Assembly: GCA_903887415.1 (NCBI GenBank)
Contig: CAISPO010000025.1
Location: forward strand, 1-64,000
Length of the DNA stretch: 64,000 bases
From: an uncultured Bacteroidota bacterium
GTDB taxonomy: Bacteria > Bacteroidota > Bacteroidia > Chitinophagales > Chitinophagaceae
Direction of reading: 5' to 3'
Shown: positions 60,201 to 64,000 of the stretch, piece by piece
Layout of the letters: every line of letters starts with the position of its first letter
Position numbering within the stretch: position 1 is the stretch's first letter
Translations under genes and position numbers: made by a program
The notes under the pieces: model-generated
Told to the model about the DNA's origin: nothing
Seen by the model: only the letters and a program-made list of their open reading frames with translations
The model's database searches: none

Positions 60201-63036
60201 TGTAATGGCAGGAACCACGACTATCTCTTATACTGTTTCCGGTTGTTCGGCCACAGGTATCCTTACTGTTAACTCACTTCCGCCAAACATTACCGGCCCA
60301 GCCGTAGTATGCCCAGGCGCTACAGTAGCCTTAACCGATGCTTCGGCCGGCGGCACATGGAGCACAATGAGCACCAATATTACGCTTGATGGTTCAGGCA
60401 ATGTTACCGGCGGCACAGCTGGTGCGGCTACCGTTACTTATACGGCGCTCACTGGTTGCACAAGAACATATAATATCACTGTTAATTCTGCTCCGACATC
60501 CATCATGGGTAACACAACAGTATGCCAGGGAAGTACAACAATCCTGTCCGACGCTACCACCCCGACTGTGTCATGGACGAGCAGCAATACAACAGTTGCC
60601 ACTATTTCGGCATCCGGCGCTGCCTTGGGTGTTAGCCCAGGTAGTGCAACGATCATTTACACAGCGTCCAATACCTGTACCACTACCACTACGCTTACAG
60701 TGACCGGCGCCACCAGTCCGATTACAGGCAATGCTCCGGTTTGCCCGGCAAGCCCAATAACGCTGACTGATGCTACGGGGTCGGGTACATGGATAAGCGG
60801 CAATACAGCTATTGCTACCGTAGGTTCAACTACCGGTACAGTTGCAGGTGTAGCTACTGGTACGGCTATCATTACTTATTCGCTTCCGGGTGCTGGTTGC
60901 TCTGTTACAACGGCTGTAACTGTCAATGCTGCTCCGAACGCAGGTACATTGTTGGGTGCTCTTACTGCATGCCTGGGTACGGGAGCTACTTTCAGCGATG
61001 CAACTTCGGGCGGTACCTGGAGTTCCACAAACCTTGCTGTTGGTACGATCAACGTTTACGGTACTGTAACCACACTTAGCACGGGTACTACTACAGTTTC
61101 ATACACTGTTAGCAATGTATGCGGTTCAGCTGCGGCTACTGCAACACTGACAGTTAATCCATTGCCATCTGCAGGTACGATCACCGGCAATACCGGTGCT
61201 ATATGCGCGGGTGCAGTGTTAGCGCTTACAGATGCGGTTACAGGCGGCGCATGGAGCAGCAGTAACACAGCTGTTGGCAGTGTAGATGCTTCGGGTAATG
61301 TAACAGGTGTAGCAGGCGGCATCGCGTCCATCACTTATGCAGTGACAACCGGATGCGGTACTGCAAGAACAATGACATCTGTTACTGTCAATGCGTTCAC
61401 CGCAGGTGTGATCAACGGTTCATCGTCGGTTACTGCTGGTCTCACTGATCAATTAACAGATGGTGTAGCAGGTGGCGTATGGTCTGCAAGTAACTCGAAT
61501 GCAACAATTTCTGCCACTGGCCTTGTGACCGGTGTTACAGCAGGTGCTGACCTGATCAGCTACACGATAACTAATGGCTGCGGTTCGATCACGGCGACCT
61601 ATAATGTAACCGTTACCGGATCAGGTATCAGCCCGATAACCGGCATACCGAGTGTATGCCAGGGATCAACAACAGCGTTGACTGATGCTACTCCGGGTGG
61701 CACATGGCACAGCAGCAATACATTGGTAGCAACAGTAGGTACATCAGGTATTGTGACCGCGGCAGCGACAGGCACTGTGTCTGCAACCGCTACTATATCT
61801 TATACTGTAGGTGGTGTTCCGGTAATGGTGGTGGTGACAGTTAATCCTAACCCATCGGGTATAGTGGGATCGACTTCACTGTGTGCGGGAACAACTATAA
61901 CACTGAGTGATCTGGTAGCCGGCGGTGCATGGACAGCCAGCTCAGATGTAACATTAACACCTGGCTCCGCGGCAACTGTAACCGGCTTTAGTTCTGCAAC
62001 GGTTGGTACTAGCACAGTTACCTACGCGCTGACTACAGGATGTGCCAAGACCCTTAGTGTAACCGTGAAGGCATTGCCAACGCCTATCTTAGGAAATCTC
62101 TCTATATGCGGTGTAGGCAACGGAACTTCCCTGTCAGACATGACGACAGCTACTTCTTGGGCATCCAGTGCGGTTGGCACTGCTACTGTTAACGCAGCTG
62201 GCCATGTATATGGCGTGTCTCCGGGAACTGCTACAATTATCTTTACCGCTTCTAACACCTGTACAACAACAGCCACTGTTACCGTGTATGCTGCGGTTAC
62301 CGTAGCAACAATATCGGGCACCAGCAGCGTAGGCCACGGCCTGACAATAACCTTGTCTGATGCAACAGGCGGAGGTACATGGAGCAGCAGCAACGCAGCC
62401 CTTGGCAGTGTTGATGCATCGGGAGATGTAACCGGTGTGGGTACTTCAGGTACAGTAACCATCAGTTATTCTGTGTCCTACGGCGGCGGCTGCATGGCAA
62501 CTGCTACCAAGCCGATCACCGTTCATACCCCTGCGCCTCCGGCACATGGCACAACGGTTGGCGGTACGATCATGATGGTTGCGGGTACGGCAGTCAGCCT
62601 TGATGATGAAGCAGCAGGGGGCATATGGAGCAGCAGCAATACAAACGTTGTCACTGTTGACGGCGGATTGCTTACTGCGATTGCTCCTGGCGCGGCTAAC
62701 ATCACGCATACAGTAACTAACGGTAATGGGGAAGTATCAACCAGCGTTACCCCGGTTGTTGTGAACTCAATGCCAATGGATGTAAGAGTTGTTCCTAACC
62801 CGAACAATGGTGCATTCACAGTAAAAGGCATGATGGGCACCACACAGGATGTGGAAGTGACACTGGAAGTTACAGATGTTCTTGGCCAGGTTATCTACAA
62901 TAACAAGGTAATAGCACAGGACGGAAAGATCAATGAAGCAATATCACTGAGCGGTACACTTGCAAATGGCATGTACATGATGAATGTTCACACTGCTACC
63001 GAGCAAAAAGTATTCCACTTCGTGATAGAGAAATAA
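42280..63036 (+). CDS. Giant (6918-residue) T9SS-secreted mosaic surface protein
   Basis: Counted from ATG 42280 the protein has 6918 residues. The signal peptide is cut near Ala31 (GTATA/QFTRG); an in-frame extension to 42232 lacks export character. The order is as follows. A propeller-like module (FSPDGSKLYIADG, GRGIAVDY) plus Ig-like units is present in about 2.5 copies (42,373-48,480). Four P-domain-like modules (about 49,300-49,850; 50,570-51,090; 51,840-52,370; 53,135-53,630) are interspersed with BIG2-like units. Nine near-identical 71-residue units (TVGTTGGGIAVCDGTMATLS) follow at 53,809-55,731. About 32 BIG2-like modules run to 62,760. A type A sorting domain closes the protein (about 6835-6918: VRVVPNPNNGAFTVKG ... 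LANGMYMMNVH). I count about 45 BIG2-like modules in all. T9SS export is well supported. An adhesive or matrix role is inferred. Confidence 0.9.
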   Translation: MLPALHTKFAKSLACASIFASLFLIAGTATAQFTRGSLVVERMGTGSAALSSASAQVYLMQFATTGGAPTYTVAIPATGTPSLTAAGSSTAEGILGTSAERDVLILPGYSAAAGVSAISSTTASANPRELFKIFPNGSYSLAATTNTFGGAARGGTSSQGSNYFLATSGNGVIAFPGANTPVQVETTTTNSRGAVVYNGQLYITSGSANQELIKVGTGVPTVSATSCTTVTPTGGGDPGTISFSPDGSKLYIADGTGGISKFVNSSGTYTLAYTFSVSATSALISGRGIAVDYSTPNAKIYAVDASTLSNIIAFTDAGVASVGVTTLATSPTNTLYKGIQWAPATYASVAVSGAASVCSGGTSSFLITGNPNAAIHYNINSGSTVAATLGNNGLLTVSTGAISSAATLNLVDITSANSLLTSLSGSATVNITAPPAPTLSPATAAINTGSPQILTFGGASGDVITYTWTGGGPATTTIGAGGTSTVSVTPPLAGTYTYSITSATSASGCTNSAPTGSVTSVLTVTDVPFANFIGSGTNACNGVPASIAITGNGGGTVTYGDGTTPGLTVVLSGSGGTGTATLTPTLSTGVVTYTLTSVQPLGAGSPTSVSGSFAVTVNPTPTSINGNLAVCVGASTTLTDGFSGTWSSVNGSGSVTIGSGSGSVAGVSAGTATIVFTSTAGCTTSSLETVNALPSAGSISGASSVCLGSTISLSDATGSGVWSSTTPGNGSVDVSGNVTGVVAGTTTISYTVTDVNGCMASATQVETVNPAANAGTVTGPSVVAGTSSITLSDAVAGGTWSSSNTSAATVVGSTGVVTAVAPGTTTISYTVTNCGTATATYNVTVRATYFTHGNLVVEQVQAGGTSAASPVVLIEYAPVASASVVSTLSIPSSVSGSELTVSGTAAAEGFMTLSAEMDRLVLDGYDTAATTASVASTIAPRNVATVDGYGNILFPAETRVFGANNMRGATASGTNYFGVAKTNGVVDMNNGTLLSSSNVNNNLIEIFGGNVYISSAKTGTGFEGISQMGSVGTSTVTGQTETLVAADGSSANGPQGFAVSPDGHTMYVADGTNGTLKYTRAGTTGAFTLASGGYTAGAVNATPVAGIAVNFSAPGGAMIYATTFTYTNIIGFQDAGATTTTITTVAATTAATPFKGLMFAPSCFASATATTASLCGSGNSSVVITGNPTGVVSYNVNGGSTQTITLDATGSNTVTLTGITVTTTVNLLSISTTACSSAPLSGSAIVSVNPIPAPTLSPATASLGTGTSQVLTFTGNSGDVITYQWSSGGVPTSTTVTIGAGGTATVSVLPPSAGSYTYQVTSATSAFSCTNSSPTGSITSVLSVSDVPFANFIGSGENACIGLPASIVIQANGGGSVVYGDGTSTYTVTASGSGGIGTATITATLPLGVTTYTLTSVQPIGAASPSAVSGSFAVTVNPIPDAISGSLNVCVGGTATVTDDISGTWSTTDISFATVVSGTGVVTGVSAGTANITFTSAAGCKTTAVETVNAGPAVSPISGTGAICATASLLLTDGTSGGAWSTASSNVTVGTDGTVTGVNAGTTATVSYTVTGGMGCQTSVTAIVTVNPAANAGTITGRTQVVRTESIALSDAISGGTWSSSNTSAATVVGSTGVVTGIAAGTTIISYTVVNCGTATATYNVTVKATYFTPGNLIVEQPQGNSSAATPVVLIEYAPTASASIVSTLSIPATTSGSQLTVSGSAAAEGFMTLSAEMDRLVLDGYDVTGGVASVAATTNPRNVATVDALGNILFPAETNAFGANNMRGATASGTNYFGVAKTVGVVDMNNGTTLSSSDVNNHIIQIFNGNVYVSSASGSFMGISQMGSVGTSTVTGQTETLLAADASANGTEEFAISPDGHTLYAASGTSGTLKFTRAGTTGAFTLASGGYTSGAVNAVPVAGLAVNFSAPGGPMIYATNFTYTNIIGFQDAGSTTTTITTVATTTAAAPFKGLMFAPSCFANVTPLTAGVCNGSNGAVIFTGNPTGTVSYNIGGGSTMTAVLDATGSATVSTGAVTAPTTVNLLSISTIACSSAPVSGSATVTVNPAPVAQTVTGGGQYCPAAAGAPVGLSGSESGASYSLYNGATLVTTIAGTGSAISFGLQPTGTYSAVGTYTATGCSGNMTGAVSTSPYSLPTATIAGSTSICSGASATISVAGGTPFASIALNPSGSFTLDVSGNGSTTVNPLVSTTYTATVTSSAGCATPASGSVVITVNPTSVTSINGNLSVCGMGTTTLTDATTGSTSSTWTSGNTAIATVGATTGIVTGVAYGSAPITYTIVNSCGTYTTAMTVSVNPTPLAPVVTPGELSFCSSTAAQLATATGVITGTIVDSTGYITALMVYSVQATSTLNVAGIPAGATITSVRATVNAAGTSTGNSKQYNMGFNLKAPDNSIISLSNGQGSSTLLPGFNFVTWGSDGSTANPGTGGATPYVSGNDYIANLATSVPSGFAAGNKSTINNWAGLNTMPNGNWTLYAGSTYNNATSIDTFHGWSITITYTMSPTSVTWAPFTGLNGGSYAGASTTTVNVLPATSTVYTVTASVGSCSSSSTLVATASPSSTLYVPAVSGASAVCVGATKTLTDLASGGTWSSSSPTVGSVNAATGVVTGLTTGTTTIVYTLSNGSGCSGTSSSIVTVNAPTAPGAISGSTSICTSSPTTLSDSPSGGVWSSSNTAFVTIGSSSGIATAAGTNLGTSTITYTYTDVNGCISTVTTNVTVVATPTPITVSPAFTSICPAANSVFLTATGGAVRGPAVATTGNILSTIGTTSLSATTFPVTISNVPAGATIDSVTVTINDLTAPYVGDWVINLKGPNPTTNILNLSNLGGTHGAGSFTNLVVSSVGTASITATTTTGDVMAMAASGVGPASYLSNTTSWTSLLNSGSPNGTWTLIAYLNDGTFSSASYFTGFSVNVYYSVPYSGAVWSPAANLYTNSGATTGYDGVSATNTIYALNPSTATNGTYNFAATSTNGACASVGTSTVVLNSTLAVPAITGTASVCQGLTTTLSDPATGGTWSTTDGTATVVSSTGVVTGVSAGTATISYNLTVGGCSGYNTQVVTINPLPVISPIGGNTNVCLGTPNTLSDGTTAGTFAWSSSNTAIATIGSSSGTVTGVSTGTSTITYSYNNGTCGSYVTTNINVSSIPGAVTMSPASASICPSGPPTLLSAAATATATATFSSGPISVSVSTVTPVPNTINVSGIPAGAVVTGVSMKLNATVGFDGDAEFNLEAPNDSIINIFSTGSSNSVVNFVNTTFTSALTPGGGSIIPNSSGPAGWPGTYAATAALNNAISLSYSAPYAENTQSWSSLENGNPNGPWQLIGLDDYHTDVFTITSWSLTLTYSFPVPITWAAATGLYTDAAGMTGYAGSNTDTVYAMGTSTVIGTVTVYTATATNNGCVSSNTATTTSSTTLSVAAISGAGSFCSGVPTALSDANFGGTWSSDNTGVANVGSTSGIVTGGTSGTANIIYTLTSGSCSGSTSKAVTVNALPAVGPITGNANLCFITSYIGSDPTSALSDATASGAWSSSNPSVATIGSTGTLTGLYPGSSTISYTYSNGTCSNTATVNAVISASALPLFIAPSPARVCASGPAALLTATGGDIPMVASFTNNTGLPVPAGTQGAYSVAVSIPAGATITDMSVTLSMNRTITADDNNMIIDLQSPNTNILNLINARGPGTALNFVNTTISSEGSTAMTSSTNFSTPATFAADEVVGVGLTPQSNTNRWSDLYSTPFNGTWNLLGYYNNTGGTANISSWTLTIYYTVPSSSVTWSSLTGLFTNSGASSAYTGGSTSTVYSLPASTSTYTVTSANGACPATANVTVSVNALPTIGSTGGGVAICSGAPLTLSGTGGVSYSWTGGVTNGVPFTPAVGVNSYTVTGTNSNGCTNTATTMVAVYALPTVGTTGGGIAVCDGTMATLSGTGATSYSWTGGITDGVAFTPSLGVNSYTVTGTDGHTCMNTAVTTITVNAIPTVGTTGGGVAVCNGTMATLSGTGATSYSWTGGITDGVSFTPSLGVNSYTVTGTTLGCSNTATTTITVNAIPTVGTTGGGIAVCDGTMATLSGTGATSYSWTGGITDGVAFTPAVGVNSYTVTGTTLGCSNTATTTITVNAIPTVGITGGGIAICDGTMATLSGTGAASYSWTGGITDGVSFTPSLGVSSYTVTGTTLGCSNTATTTITVNAIPTVGTTGGGIAVCNGTMATLSGTGAASYSWTGGITDGVAFTPAVGAHSYTVTGTTLGCSNTATTTITVNAIPTVGITGGGVAICDGTMATLSGTGAASYSWTGGITDGVSFTPSLGVSSYTVTGTTLGCSNTATTAITVNAIPTVGTTGGGIAVCSGTMATLNGTGATTYMWTGGITDGVAFTPAVGAHSYTVTGTTLGCSNTATTTITVNAIPTVGTTGGGIAICNGTMATLSGTGAASYSWTGGITDGVSFTPSLGVNSYTVTGTTLGCSNTAITTITVNPLPLSISGATGVCVGSTSTLSDLTPGGNWSSNAVGTVSVVATTGVLRGNAVGTAVISYTLGTSCASTIIITVNPIPTAILGTKVVCVGAMTSLSDAVAGGAWSSSNTNGSIDASGNVTGVSSGTSTITYAFAGECKSTATLTVNPIPAVITGASGVCVGLTTTLSDATTGGTWASSNTSVASIGSTTRVVTGLTAGNTTITYRLATGCINTYNMTVNPLTAAAVTSGTAVACVGSTITLTDATTGGAWSSSAVGTASVVATTGVVAGVAAGTAVITYLLPTGCKSTVTVTINAIPTISGSSSVCTGSTAALTASPAGGVWVSSTPANGSISTTGVVAGIAAGTTTISYTLTTGCAAGRVETVNPISNVSGAAVICSGTSIVLTDATTGGAWSSSSAHATVGTDGTVTGVSAGTSVITYLMPTGCKATNAIVTVNTTPTISGTLTLCANTTVTLTGAPTGGAWVSSAPAIGSISSTGVVTGVSGGTTTISYTLSTGCATGAVVAVNPILPVTGGNVAVCSGASVSLTDATPGGSWSSSNAHAIVGTDGTVTGGTTAGTAVITYLLPTGCKATTGITTNALPAVISGLGNLCLGSTSTLSDATAGGTWSSSVLSVATIGSSGSTTTFTTVGAGTTTIGYTLSTGCAVTKTITVDAIPSSISNVTVCAGSSTTLSDVPTGGTWTSSNVSIVTIGAATGVLTGVNGGTATITYADAGGSCFATATVTVTSIAAISGNLNVCSGGSTTLVDGTSGGIWTSSGNVSVIGTSGVVTGGSIGTGVVTYTIPSGCARTVTVNVNPAPSAVSGTTSVCIGGMTTLSDDGSGTWTSSNTLIATVTTSGTVTGAGVGTATITYVAGPGCIATVIFTVTPGPSGISGASSVCQGAVITLSDLTAGGSWSASSGVTVADGGTTATITGNTVGTSTVTYMLPTGCSSTYIVTVKAIPTAILGMTTACLGTNTILSDATTPAVSWTSSNTLVATVNAAGVVVPVNTGTTTIIYTATNTCTTTTVVSINALPSGITGSASVCPGSTVGLTDLVSGGTWSSASPAVASVDAVSGVVTGIAGGTASIKYSVYGAGCAVSSTVTVSPAAAVTGAAAICQFATVTLHDATSGGTWSTASSNATVGSTSGVVAGTNAGTATITYTTGIGCTATAVVTINAAPASISGAMQICVGSTVTLTDATSGGNWTSLSTNVTVDGSGDVTGGSVGTASITYALSSGCQAIAVVTVNAVPSAITGTATVCAGMTTSLTDGVIGGTWTSTSGATVGATGIVTGGPSAGTATISYTTGAGCAASVVVTVNAAPDAISGSTVACAGSTIALSDDISGGVWSSSNSNASVDGSGNVMATAGASGTVTISYVLSDGCYAASIVTVAALPSAIMGNTSICIGGTTTLSDIPAGGVWSTTSSAASIGSASGIVNGLGAGTATITYSVGSGCATTVVVNVYGAPPAINGILAVCVGGTAILSDDLSGGTWITGNTGVATVGNTSGIVSGVMAGTTTISYTVSGCSATGILTVNSLPPNITGPAVVCPGATVALTDASAGGTWSTMSTNITLDGSGNVTGGTAGAATVTYTALTGCTRTYNITVNSAPTSIMGNTTVCQGSTTILSDATTPTVSWTSSNTTVATISASGAALGVSPGSATIIYTASNTCTTTTTLTVTGATSPITGNAPVCPASPITLTDATGSGTWISGNTAIATVGSTTGTVAGVATGTAIITYSLPGAGCSVTTAVTVNAAPNAGTLLGALTACLGTGATFSDATSGGTWSSTNLAVGTINVYGTVTTLSTGTTTVSYTVSNVCGSAAATATLTVNPLPSAGTITGNTGAICAGAVLALTDAVTGGAWSSSNTAVGSVDASGNVTGVAGGIASITYAVTTGCGTARTMTSVTVNAFTAGVINGSSSVTAGLTDQLTDGVAGGVWSASNSNATISATGLVTGVTAGADLISYTITNGCGSITATYNVTVTGSGISPITGIPSVCQGSTTALTDATPGGTWHSSNTLVATVGTSGIVTAAATGTVSATATISYTVGGVPVMVVVTVNPNPSGIVGSTSLCAGTTITLSDLVAGGAWTASSDVTLTPGSAATVTGFSSATVGTSTVTYALTTGCAKTLSVTVKALPTPILGNLSICGVGNGTSLSDMTTATSWASSAVGTATVNAAGHVYGVSPGTATIIFTASNTCTTTATVTVYAAVTVATISGTSSVGHGLTITLSDATGGGTWSSSNAALGSVDASGDVTGVGTSGTVTISYSVSYGGGCMATATKPITVHTPAPPAHGTTVGGTIMMVAGTAVSLDDEAAGGIWSSSNTNVVTVDGGLLTAIAPGAANITHTVTNGNGEVSTSVTPVVVNSMPMDVRVVPNPNNGAFTVKGMMGTTQDVEVTLEVTDVLGQVIYNNKVIAQDGKINEAISLSGTLANGMYMMNVHTATEQKVFHFVIEK
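42373..48480 (+). repeat. 2.45-kb higher-order repeat, about 2.5 copies, inside the third giant gene
   Basis: Unit 1 starts at 42373 (QFTRGSLVVE), unit 2 at 44824 (YFTHGNLVVEQ) and unit 3 at 47278 (YFTPGNLIVEQ), 2451 and 2454 bp apart. Each complete unit holds one propeller-like module plus several Ig-like modules, including VPFANFIGSG. Units 2 and 3 are close, with exact identity over at least 51 bases after 45,007 and 47,458. Unit 1 is more diverged. Unit 3 stops matching at about 48,480. Confidence 0.85.
53809..55731 (+). repeat. Nine tandem 71-residue coding repeats (213/216-bp period)
   Basis: Units begin at 53809, 54025, 54241, 54454, 54667, 54880, 55093, 55306 and 55519. The first two are 216 bp and more diverged; the rest are exactly 213 bp. 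Each has GTMATLSGTGATSYSWTGGI or a variant, then TVTGTTLGCSNTA. Units alternate between FTPSLG and FTPAVG, so pairs 54667-55092 and 55093-55518 repeat as a 426-bp dimer. Confidence 0.93.
55732..62760 (+). repeat. Array of about 32 BIG2-like coding modules
   Basis: Units of about 65-75 residues, most with VCxGxT...LSDATxGGxWSSS and a second Cys near GC(x)T. An atypical SWTSS or SWASS variant with a TNTCTTT end occurs at about 58,550, 60,490 and 62,075. Confidence 0.85.
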
Positions 63037-63063
63037 TTGATCACGTTGGTGATAAAATTTAAG

Positions 63064-63095
63064 CGGGCTGCCTTCAAATGGCAGCCCGTTTTTTT
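63064..63095 (+). terminator. Intrinsic terminator after the third giant gene
   Basis: CGGGCTGCC (63064-63072) pairs perfectly with GGCAGCCCG (63080-63088) around a 7-base loop, followed by seven Ts. It begins 28 bp after the stop codon. Confidence 0.93.
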
Positions 63096-63182
63096 ACTTG
63101 CAAATAAGTTTGATAAAGCGGATAATGTTCAAAAAAAGATTTTGATTATAGATTCACATTATTAGATATTGAGCGCTATCCC

Positions 63183-63218
63183 GGACTTTTCAGGATAGTA
63201 TCTTTGGACTTTTCAGGA
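63183..63218 (+). promoter_or_regulatory. Promoter bracketed by a 13-bp direct repeat
   Basis: GGACTTTTCAGGA occurs at 63183-63195 and 63206-63218, 23 bp apart. TATCTTTG at 63199-63206, an exact -7 box fit, lies between and touches the second copy. A regulator bound here would control the dehydrogenase gene starting at 63269. No good -33 TTTG is present, which is in keeping with an activator-dependent promoter. Confidence 0.6.
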
Positions 63219-63268
63219 AAGCAGTTTAAATATTACATGCAGACCTTTGCTCTATAAAACATATAGAA

Positions 63269-64000
63269 ATGGGAGCAACAAAAGCGTATGTGATCACCGG
63301 GCCGACTTCGGGAATAGGTTATGCAACAGCATTGGAACTGGCCAAGTATGGTACGGTGGTTCTTGCAGGCAGAAACCTGCAAAAGCTGAACCGGGTACAA
63401 AAAACTATAGAGGGGAAAGGGCAAAAAGCAGTAAGTGTTGTGTGCGATATTTCAGACATTAAAAGCGTTCGAAACGCGGCGCAGCAGATCATTGCGCTTG
63501 GGCTACCAATCGTTGGAGTGCTAAATAATGCAGGGATTATGCCGGTGAAGGCTGGGAAGAGCGCGCAGGGTTGGGACCTGACCTTTGCTACCAATCACCT
63601 GGGAGCTTTTGCGCTAACCGAAGCGCTCTCCGGCCATCTGCCCAATGGCGCCAATGTAGTATTTATCACATCTGCTATAGAAGACCCTGAACGCAAGCCA
63701 GCAAAGGTGATGGGGATGCGGGGTGGCCGCTACATTTCTGCCGAGGCAAGCGCCCGTGGCGAGTGGGAGGAGGGCGGGTCAAAAATGGGGGGTATAGATG
63801 CCTATGCTACATCAAAGCAGTGCATACTGGCTGCGGCAATGTTCCTGGCACGGGAAAATACACGATTGCATTTCAATGCCGTGGAGCCGGGAATAACCCG
63901 TGGCACAAGCCTGGGCGGCGAGAGTACAAATGCAGCAGTACGTTTCATATTTGACCAACTGATGTCCATCATACCGCCTTTTTCGCGCTATAGCAGTACA
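63269..64000 (+). CDS. Short-chain dehydrogenase/reductase (SDR), cut by the window end
   Basis: The first 244 codons are present and no stop is reached. The NAD(P)-binding motif TGPTSGIG (residues 10-17), Asp60 in CDIS, NNAG (86-89), catalytic Ser135 (ITSA), and Tyr179-x3-Lys183 (YATSK) mark a classical SDR. The later segment AVEPGITRGTSL fits the family's PG motif. AGR at about 33-35 hints at NADPH preference. Substrate cannot be told. An inserted stretch between Ser135 and Tyr179 (about 43 residues) is longer than usual. It has its own promoter, separated from the giant gene by a terminator. Confidence 0.9.
   Translation, partial: MGATKAYVITGPTSGIGYATALELAKYGTVVLAGRNLQKLNRVQKTIEGKGQKAVSVVCDISDIKSVRNAAQQIIALGLPIVGVLNNAGIMPVKAGKSAQGWDLTFATNHLGAFALTEALSGHLPNGANVVFITSAIEDPERKPAKVMGMRGGRYISAEASARGEWEEGGSKMGGIDAYATSKQCILAAAMFLARENTRLHFNAVEPGITRGTSLGGESTNAAVRFIFDQLMSIIPPFSRYSST

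Overview
The window reads as chromosomal DNA from a member of the Bacteroidota, most likely a Chitinophagaceae-like relative. Support comes from three large proteins with type A sorting domains of the type IX secretion system (T9SS), several promoters carrying the Bacteroidota -7 box TAnnTTTG, an ECF sigma factor paired with a protein that has both an inner-membrane helix and an outer-membrane barrel, and genes resembling parts of an aryl-polyene/flexirubin cluster. I saw no tRNA, rRNA, CRISPR array or recognisable transposase.

Region 1 (1-9.7 kb) is mostly envelope and signalling. It holds an ECF sigma factor and its putative dual-membrane anti-sigma partner, a small exported protein, a YhhQ-type queuosine-precursor transporter, an ethylene-receptor-like histidine kinase with a single-domain response regulator, a small four-helix membrane protein, a tandem-OmpA protein and a Mn-type superoxide dismutase. 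Between them lie palindromes and short dispersed repeats.

Region 2 (10.2-17.5 kb) is a giant T9SS adhesin of 2444 residues made mainly of 24 BIG2-like modules.

Region 3 (18-28.6 kb) holds a lipoprotein and minus-strand genes of a lipid/aryl-polyene type pathway: a C45 acyltransferase, a CrtI-like oxidoreductase, a fused MMPL/PlsC/methyltransferase, and a GT2-DUF2062 protein. A small accessory island splits the first of these from the other three. The island contains a RelE-type toxin-antitoxin pair, a possible micro-membrane protein, a 21-bp periodic motif, tandem 99-bp repeats and a terminase-like HTH protein.

Region 4 (28.8-63 kb) holds two more giant T9SS surface proteins, of 3714 and 6918 residues, with a TMTC-like GT-C/TPR membrane protein between them. 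They mix BIG2 modules, protease-free P-domain-like modules, a propeller-like module in about 2.5 copies, and a 9-unit 71-residue tandem array. A plausible reading is a surface-adhesin locus with its own glycosylation enzyme; this is an inference. The window ends inside a short-chain dehydrogenase gene with a promoter bracketed by a direct repeat.
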